From Chitinophaga sp. E66 (GTDB taxonomy: Bacteria > Bacteroidota > Bacteroidia > Chitinophagales > Chitinophagaceae): a stretch of 64,000 nt of DNA. A model generated the notes under the pieces. The model saw only the letters and a program-made list of their open reading frames with translations. It searched no databases and was not told where the DNA came from. The stretch is taken from contig CP079103.1 of NCBI GenBank assembly GCA_019285755.1, forward strand, positions 3,906,001 to 3,970,000. Reading direction: 5' to 3'. Positions 59,798 to 64,000 of this stretch are shown piece after piece. Position 1 is the first letter of the stretch, and each line of letters starts with the position of its first letter. The position numbers and the translations under genes were made by a program.

Positions 59798-61108
59798 ATG
59801 AAGATCAGACAATTCGAAGATAAAGCACTCGCACATTTTTCATACGCCATCACCGGCCCTAACGGCACGGTGCTGGTAGACCCGGGGCGCGACCCGCTTC
59901 CTTACCTGGAGCATGCCGCCGCTGAAGGGTCCAACATCACCGGCGTCATCGAAACGCACCCGCATGCGGACTTCGTGAGCAGCCACCTGGAAATACATAA
60001 AGCCATGGGCGCCACGCTCTATTGCTCGCGCATCCTGGAAGCCACTTATCCGCATACTACCTTCGATGAAGGCAACACCATCGACCTCGGTGGCGGCGCC
60101 ATCCTGAAGGCCCTCAATACTCCCGGCCACTCGCCAGACAGCATCAGCATCGTGCTGGAAGAAAACGGCACGCCCACCGCGGTGTTCACCGGAGATACGC
60201 TGTTTATCGGCGACTGCGGCCGGCCAGACCTGCGGGAGAATACGGGCAAGGTATCCGCCAAACGCGAAGCCCTCGCCAAAGACATGTACCATTCTCTCCG
60301 TAAAAACTCATGACCCTGCCAGACGGCGTGGTAGTATACCCCGCCCACGGATCGGGCTCCCTCTGCGGGAAGAACCTCTCCTCCCAGCCCAGCGCTACCA
60401 TCGGTGAAGAAAACAAACCAACTGGTCGCTGCAGGAGATGACCGAAGCGGAGTTCGTGCAAGCCCTGCTTTCCGAACAACCCTTTGTCCCGAAATACTTC
60501 CCGTACGACGTATCCATCAACCGCAAAGGCGCGGAAGATATGGAAGTAGCTATTAAAAAGTACCCGGTTGCGCTACGACATCCGCTGTGGTGATCGACAC
60601 GCGGCCCGAAAAGATATTCAAGGAAGGCCACATCCCCGGCGCCATCAACCTGCAGGACGGCGGCAAGTTCGAGACATGGCTTGGCAGCATCATTGCACCC
60701 GAAGAGCCATATGTGCTGCTGGCCGAAGACGGCGCTACGCTGGACGCCCTCCTCCGCAGGACCGCCAAAATCGGCTATGAATCCTTCATTGCCGGCACAG
60801 GCCTTGCCCGCGGCGGCACCGCCCAAACGCCCGGCCTCGACGTAGAGGCGTTCCGCAAAAAACCGGACAGCTTTACGATAATCGATGTCCGCAATACTGC
60901 TGAAACCAACGCGGGATTGTTATTCGCCAATGCGATCGCCATCCCCTTGCACCAGCTGCGCGAACGGAGTGCGGAGATACCCACCGGCAAACCCATCGTG
61001 GTGCATTGCGCCGGCGGATACCGGAGCGCGGCAGGCAGCAGCATCGTAGCGGCAGCGTTGCCGGAAGCAACGGTGTACGACCTCGGGGAAGCCGTAAAAA
61101 CATTTTAG
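59798..61108 (+). CDS. MBL-fold hydrolase fused to two rhodanese domains (persulfide-dioxygenase-like), frameshifted
   Basis: About 437 residues. N-terminal metallo-beta-lactamase domain MKIRQFEDKALAHFSYAI with the metal motif ETHPHADFVSSHLE, NTPGHSPDSISIVLEENG, TGDTLFIGDCGRPDLRENTG and YPAHGSGSLCGKN. Two rhodanese repeats follow: the first (VVIDTRPEKIFKEGHIPGAI) shows no active Cys in its loop (YVLLAEDGATLDAL), the second has IVVHCAGGYRSAAGSSIV with the catalytic Cys. This layout oxidises glutathione- or low-molecular persulfide and shuttles sulfane sulfur. Frames change near 60305, 60412 and 60575. Own promoter with a Crp-type box. Confidence 0.88.
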
Positions 61109-61142
61109 GGGCATAATGCCCGTACGCATCAGGTTAAGACAG

Positions 61143-61169
61143 GGCTGGCTCATTTGGGCCGGCCTTTTT
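61143..61169 (+). terminator. Intrinsic terminator after MBL-rhodanese gene
   Basis: GGCTGGC pairs with GCCGGCC (one wobble) around a short loop, followed by TTTTT. It lies just before the end of the convergent dipeptidase gene. Confidence 0.7.
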
Positions 61170-62753
61170 ATCGCCCTTCCATAAACGCTTTCACGAAACG
61201 ATAGCCGTTGCCGAAGAACAGATCCTCGGCAAACTGGTTTACATCCAGATCCCGGTACCAGGCGCGGGCGTCTTCCAATTGCGAGAGGTAGCCTTTAAAA
61301 TCAGTTTTGACGTAGCGTTTGAGGCGCTCCATATCCTTTACGCCGGGCATGGTGATGAAGGGATTGATCAGACCGTCGAAGTCGCTGCCGATAGTGAGGT
61401 GCTTTGTGGACGTTTCAAGGGAATGCCCGCGCGCAGGCAGGTCTGGAGATAATGTTTCAGGTGAAGGAAGATATGATCGTAGTACCAGCGCTCCTGCTGG
61501 CTCTGGTCTTCCCAGTTCTGGCGGAGGCGCTGCACCGTAAGGCAATGCGCGGCGTCTACTTTCTGGCGGTACTTGCTGATGTCGATGTCCAGCCCGTCCC
61601 ACTCCGCGAGAGAAATAAAATCCGTATCCACTACAAACTCGCCATCCAGCCGGCCATCTACATCCGCGTCGTACGGATCCACGTAGCCCAGGATGCGCCT
61701 GTCCATCGAAAGCCCGATCATGCCGCCGTGGCGTACGATCCAGGCGATCTCTTCGTCGAAAAGGTTGATGGTGGACATGTTGAAGGTGGGCGCGCAGATG
61801 GCAGACGGCATGCTATCAACCGACAATGTTTTCGCCATCTCCACACGAACAACAGGCCCTTCCGCCCGGATGAGCGCGGCGTATTCCGGCCACTCGCTGA
61901 ACGGGATACCGGTGAAACCGGCATGCGTACAAAGCAGCGGCATGGCGGAATGGAGGGTAATGTCTCCCTGTCCGTCGATAGCCCGCATAAGATCCCGGCG
62001 CGATTTGTAGCTCATGTGCTTCAGATCGGGATGAATGCCGCGGTCGAACAGCGCCTGGGCAATATCATAGCCATCGGGTTCCATGCCGTTGCCTTTCGGG
62101 AAGAACGGCGCGGGGTTCGTCAGCTGGATGCCGAAAGCATGGTTGCAGAGGCTCGACTGCTGCATATGCGTGAGGTTGATGGCCAGGATGGGAATACCTT
62201 GCGCGAGGAGTCGGTCCAGGTTATCGAGGATCTCGGGGACGGGGAACACCTTCCCTTCGCCGGTACGGTTTACGCTGTCTACGAACGAATGGCAGCCTTC
62301 CACCACGAAGAAGATATTGATGCGGTTGGCGGGGAGGCCGTTAGCGAAGGTCTCCGGCGTCACGATGTGGAAGATGTCGCTGTTATCGAGGTAGGCTTTG
62401 AGGGTCCGGTTAACGAGGAAGTCGGTGTAGGCTTTGTAATCGTTCAGTACAATCTTTTTCAGCAGCGGTTCCGACAGTTTGTGCTGCGATCCGGGCCGGA
62501 GGTGTTGCCGCAGGGGAATTACCTCCGCCGCCAGGTAGCTCTCCATGCTGTACAGCACGATGCCCAGCAGTACGCCTTCCGGGTATTGCGCCAGTTGCGA
62601 AGGGTGGATCTGAGACTGGATGATATTGGGTATGTCCGTGCATTGCGATTGCAGCACTTTTACCTCGTTGCGGCCAAGCATATCGGTGACGCTGCCGGTT
62701 TCGCTGAACAGTTGTTTCAGGATGGGATGGGTGTGAAAATCAAAGTATTGCAT
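61168..62753 (-). CDS. Membrane dipeptidase-like (peptidase M19) protein, frameshifted
   Basis: About 528 residues without a signal peptide. Opens MQYFDFHTHPILKQLF with the His-x-His metal pair. FFVVEGCHSFVDSVNRTG holds the bridging Glu region, AINLTHMQQSSLCNHAFG another His, RRDLMRAIDGQGDITLHSAM is typical of the family, and after a frame change near 61400 HLTIGSDFDGLINPFITMPG closes the metal site. The M19 group hydrolyses dipeptides, sometimes with D-residues. The N-terminal insert of ~120 residues is unusual for the renal dipeptidase group. Monocistronic. Confidence 0.8.
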
Positions 62754-62888
62754 GACGTGGGGTTTTGCTGGGGTTATGAAACTACGTTACGCGGCTGTCG
62801 TGGCGTGGAGATGGGGCTATGCTTCAGAATACGTAAGTTAAGGAATTTTTGAATGCCGGAAGGCGGAGGGCCGGCGGCTGCCGGGCAC

Positions 62889-62920
62889 AAAAAGCCGGCG
62901 CCCTGTAGAGCGCCGGCTTT
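62889..62920 (-). terminator. Intrinsic terminator of the acyl-CoA dehydrogenase gene
   Basis: A perfect 11-bp stem AAAGCCGGCGC/GCGCCGGCTTT (62891-62901 with 62910-62920) closes an 8-nt loop; on the minus strand T residues follow. Confidence 0.85.
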
Positions 62921-62938
62921 ATAAACAGGGGTAGTTCG

Positions 62939-64000
62939 CTATACGAATGCGCTAAAGCCGGTGATGGCCCTGCCTACAATAAGGGAATTGATCTCCTTGG
63001 TGCCTTCGTAGGAGTATATCGCTTCCGCATCGGCGACGAAGCGGGCTACGTTGTGCTCCAGAAGTATCCCGTTGCCGCCCATGACCTCGCGGGCGCGGCT
63101 AACGATGTCTCGTGTGCGGAGGGAGCAGAATACTTTGGCCAGGAGGCGTGCTCGTCCTTGAGCAGACCCTGGTCCTGCAATTCCGATAAGCGGAACACGA
63201 GCGACTGCATAGCCGTGAGGTTGGAAAGCATTTCCACCAGGTGGTTCTGTATGAGCTGGAAGGAGGCGATGGGCCTGCCGAATTGTTTTCTCTTGCGGGT
63301 ATAATCCAGCGCGTTCTCGTAAGCGCCGCGGGCGCACCCTACGGCCATCCAGGCCACACCGGCGCGGGTCATTTGCAGCACGCGGGCGGTATCCCTGAAA
63401 GAGTTGGCTTTTTGCAGGCGGTCTTTCTCTTCCACTACGCAATTATCGAGGGTAATGAGGCCGTTCTGCACGATGCGCAGGGCCATCTTTCCTTTGATCT
63501 TATCCACGTTGAAGCCGGGCGTTCCCTTGCGGACGAGGAACCCTTTCACTTCGCCGTCGCCCAGGTCTTTGGCCCAGATGACGGTGACGTCCGAAGGGGC
63601 GTTGCCGATCCATTTCTTTGCCCGTTCAGCACCCAGCCGTCTGCCGTGCGCTGCGCGGTTACGGTAAGCCCTCCCGCCGCGCCGGAGCCAACTTCCGGCT
63701 CCGTGAGCCCGAAAGCGCCGATGGTCTTGAACTGTTGCATACCAGGGAGCCATTCCTGCTTCTGCTCTTCCGAGCCGCAAAGATAAATGGACCCCATGGC
63801 CAGGCCGCTCTGTACGCCGAAGAAGGTGGCGATGCTGGCATCTACCCTGCCCATTTCCATAGCGATGATGCCTTCCATGAGGAACGATTTGCCGGGGCAT
63901 CCGTATCCTTTATACGTCAGCCCGCAGACGTTCAGCTCCGCGAATTTGGGAATGATCTCGTAAGGGAACTCATCATGCAGCCAGTAATTATTCACGATCG
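62939..64000 (-). CDS. Acyl-CoA dehydrogenase, glutaryl-CoA dehydrogenase-like (5' end outside window), frameshifted
   Basis: About 350 visible residues of a ~390-residue flavoenzyme; the frame is open to the right edge. N-terminal part EIIPKFAELNVCGLTYKGYG, then FFGVQSGLAMGSIYLCGSEE, FAD/substrate motif GAFGLTEPEVGSGAAGG, KKWIGNAPSDVTVIWAKDL and GKMALRIVQNGLITLDNCVV. The C-terminal domain includes QFGRPIASFQLIQNHLVEML, REVMGGNGILLEHNVARFVA and YEGTKEINSLIVGRAITGF, where the catalytic Glu lies in YEGT. The overall text follows glutaryl-CoA dehydrogenase (lysine/tryptophan breakdown) more than short-chain enzymes. Frames change near 63630 and 63145. Confidence 0.88.

Noticed and set aside
61404..62852. 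482-residue plus-strand open frame antisense to the dipeptidase
   Set aside because: It lacks any domain and is the complement of a conserved M19 gene; high GC with few stops explains it.

Overview
The window looks like a chromosomal contig from a Bacteroidota bacterium, most likely Chitinophagaceae (Chitinophaga-like). The pointers are a SusC/SusD pair with a hybrid two-component regulator, TlpA-type and DUF1080 lipoproteins, FtsX-like ABC permeases, LytTR/LytS pairs, xAnnTTTG-type promoter elements, and moderately high GC with GAA/AAA-rich coding. No rRNA, tRNA, CRISPR array, phage or transposase gene was seen. A dominant technical feature is that about two thirds of the genes are split by one-base frame changes. 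Every junction I resolved base by base sits in a homopolymer run and is repaired by adding or removing one base. I therefore read most broken genes as intact genes carrying consensus errors and annotate them end to end as CDS.

Layout, left to right: an XRE regulator (cut by the window edge) facing an MFS transporter (1-1762); a TlpA-like thiol-disulfide protein (1859-3364); a minus-strand block with two membrane proteins, a 3-hydroxyisobutyrate-dehydrogenase-like oxidoreductase, a DUF1080 lipoprotein with a haem-c/propeller protein, an MscS channel, an alpha/beta hydrolase and an ArsR-SRPBCC pair (3406-13339); an amino-acid permease; an 11-bp tandem repeat; a putative alpha-galactosidase; an EamA transporter; an Ada-type DNA repair regulator; an FtsX-like permease; a P2-type cation ATPase; and a class-A beta-lactamase-like hydrolase.

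At 27460-33786 lies the most unusual block. A PhcB-like SAM methyltransferase is divergent from a flavin monooxygenase that is translationally coupled (ATGA) to a hybrid histidine kinase. The kinase input is a XylR_N/V4R small-molecule sensor with the full Cys-Glu-Cys-Cys zinc signature, followed by HisKA, HATPase, REC and HPt. A LytTR regulator and its LytS kinase run convergently into it. This could be a make/modify/sense signalling module.

34793-46743 is a polysaccharide utilisation locus transcribed leftward: HTCS regulator, GH31 (alpha-xylosidase-like), SusC, SusD. A second 11-bp tandem repeat sits upstream of the HTCS gene. 48125-52111 is a ba3-type cytochrome oxidase operon (subunits IIa, II, I, SCO/SenC, membrane-anchored cytochrome c, DUF3592-like). 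52270-54522 is an AT-rich island with a membrane protein and a solitary HsdR-N-type nuclease bounded by a 92-bp direct repeat derived from the 3' end of the neighbouring LEA-like gene.

55205-61108 holds a PFF-leader protein resembling contractile-injection-system-associated proteins, pncB, and a sulfur module: Crp/Fnr regulator, YeeE/YedE, DUF6691 and an MBL-rhodanese fusion. The two transcription starts of that module carry the same GTGAC-N4-GTCAC palindrome at an identical distance from a GAnnTTTG promoter element. The window closes with an M19-type dipeptidase and a glutaryl-CoA-dehydrogenase-like gene that runs off the right edge.
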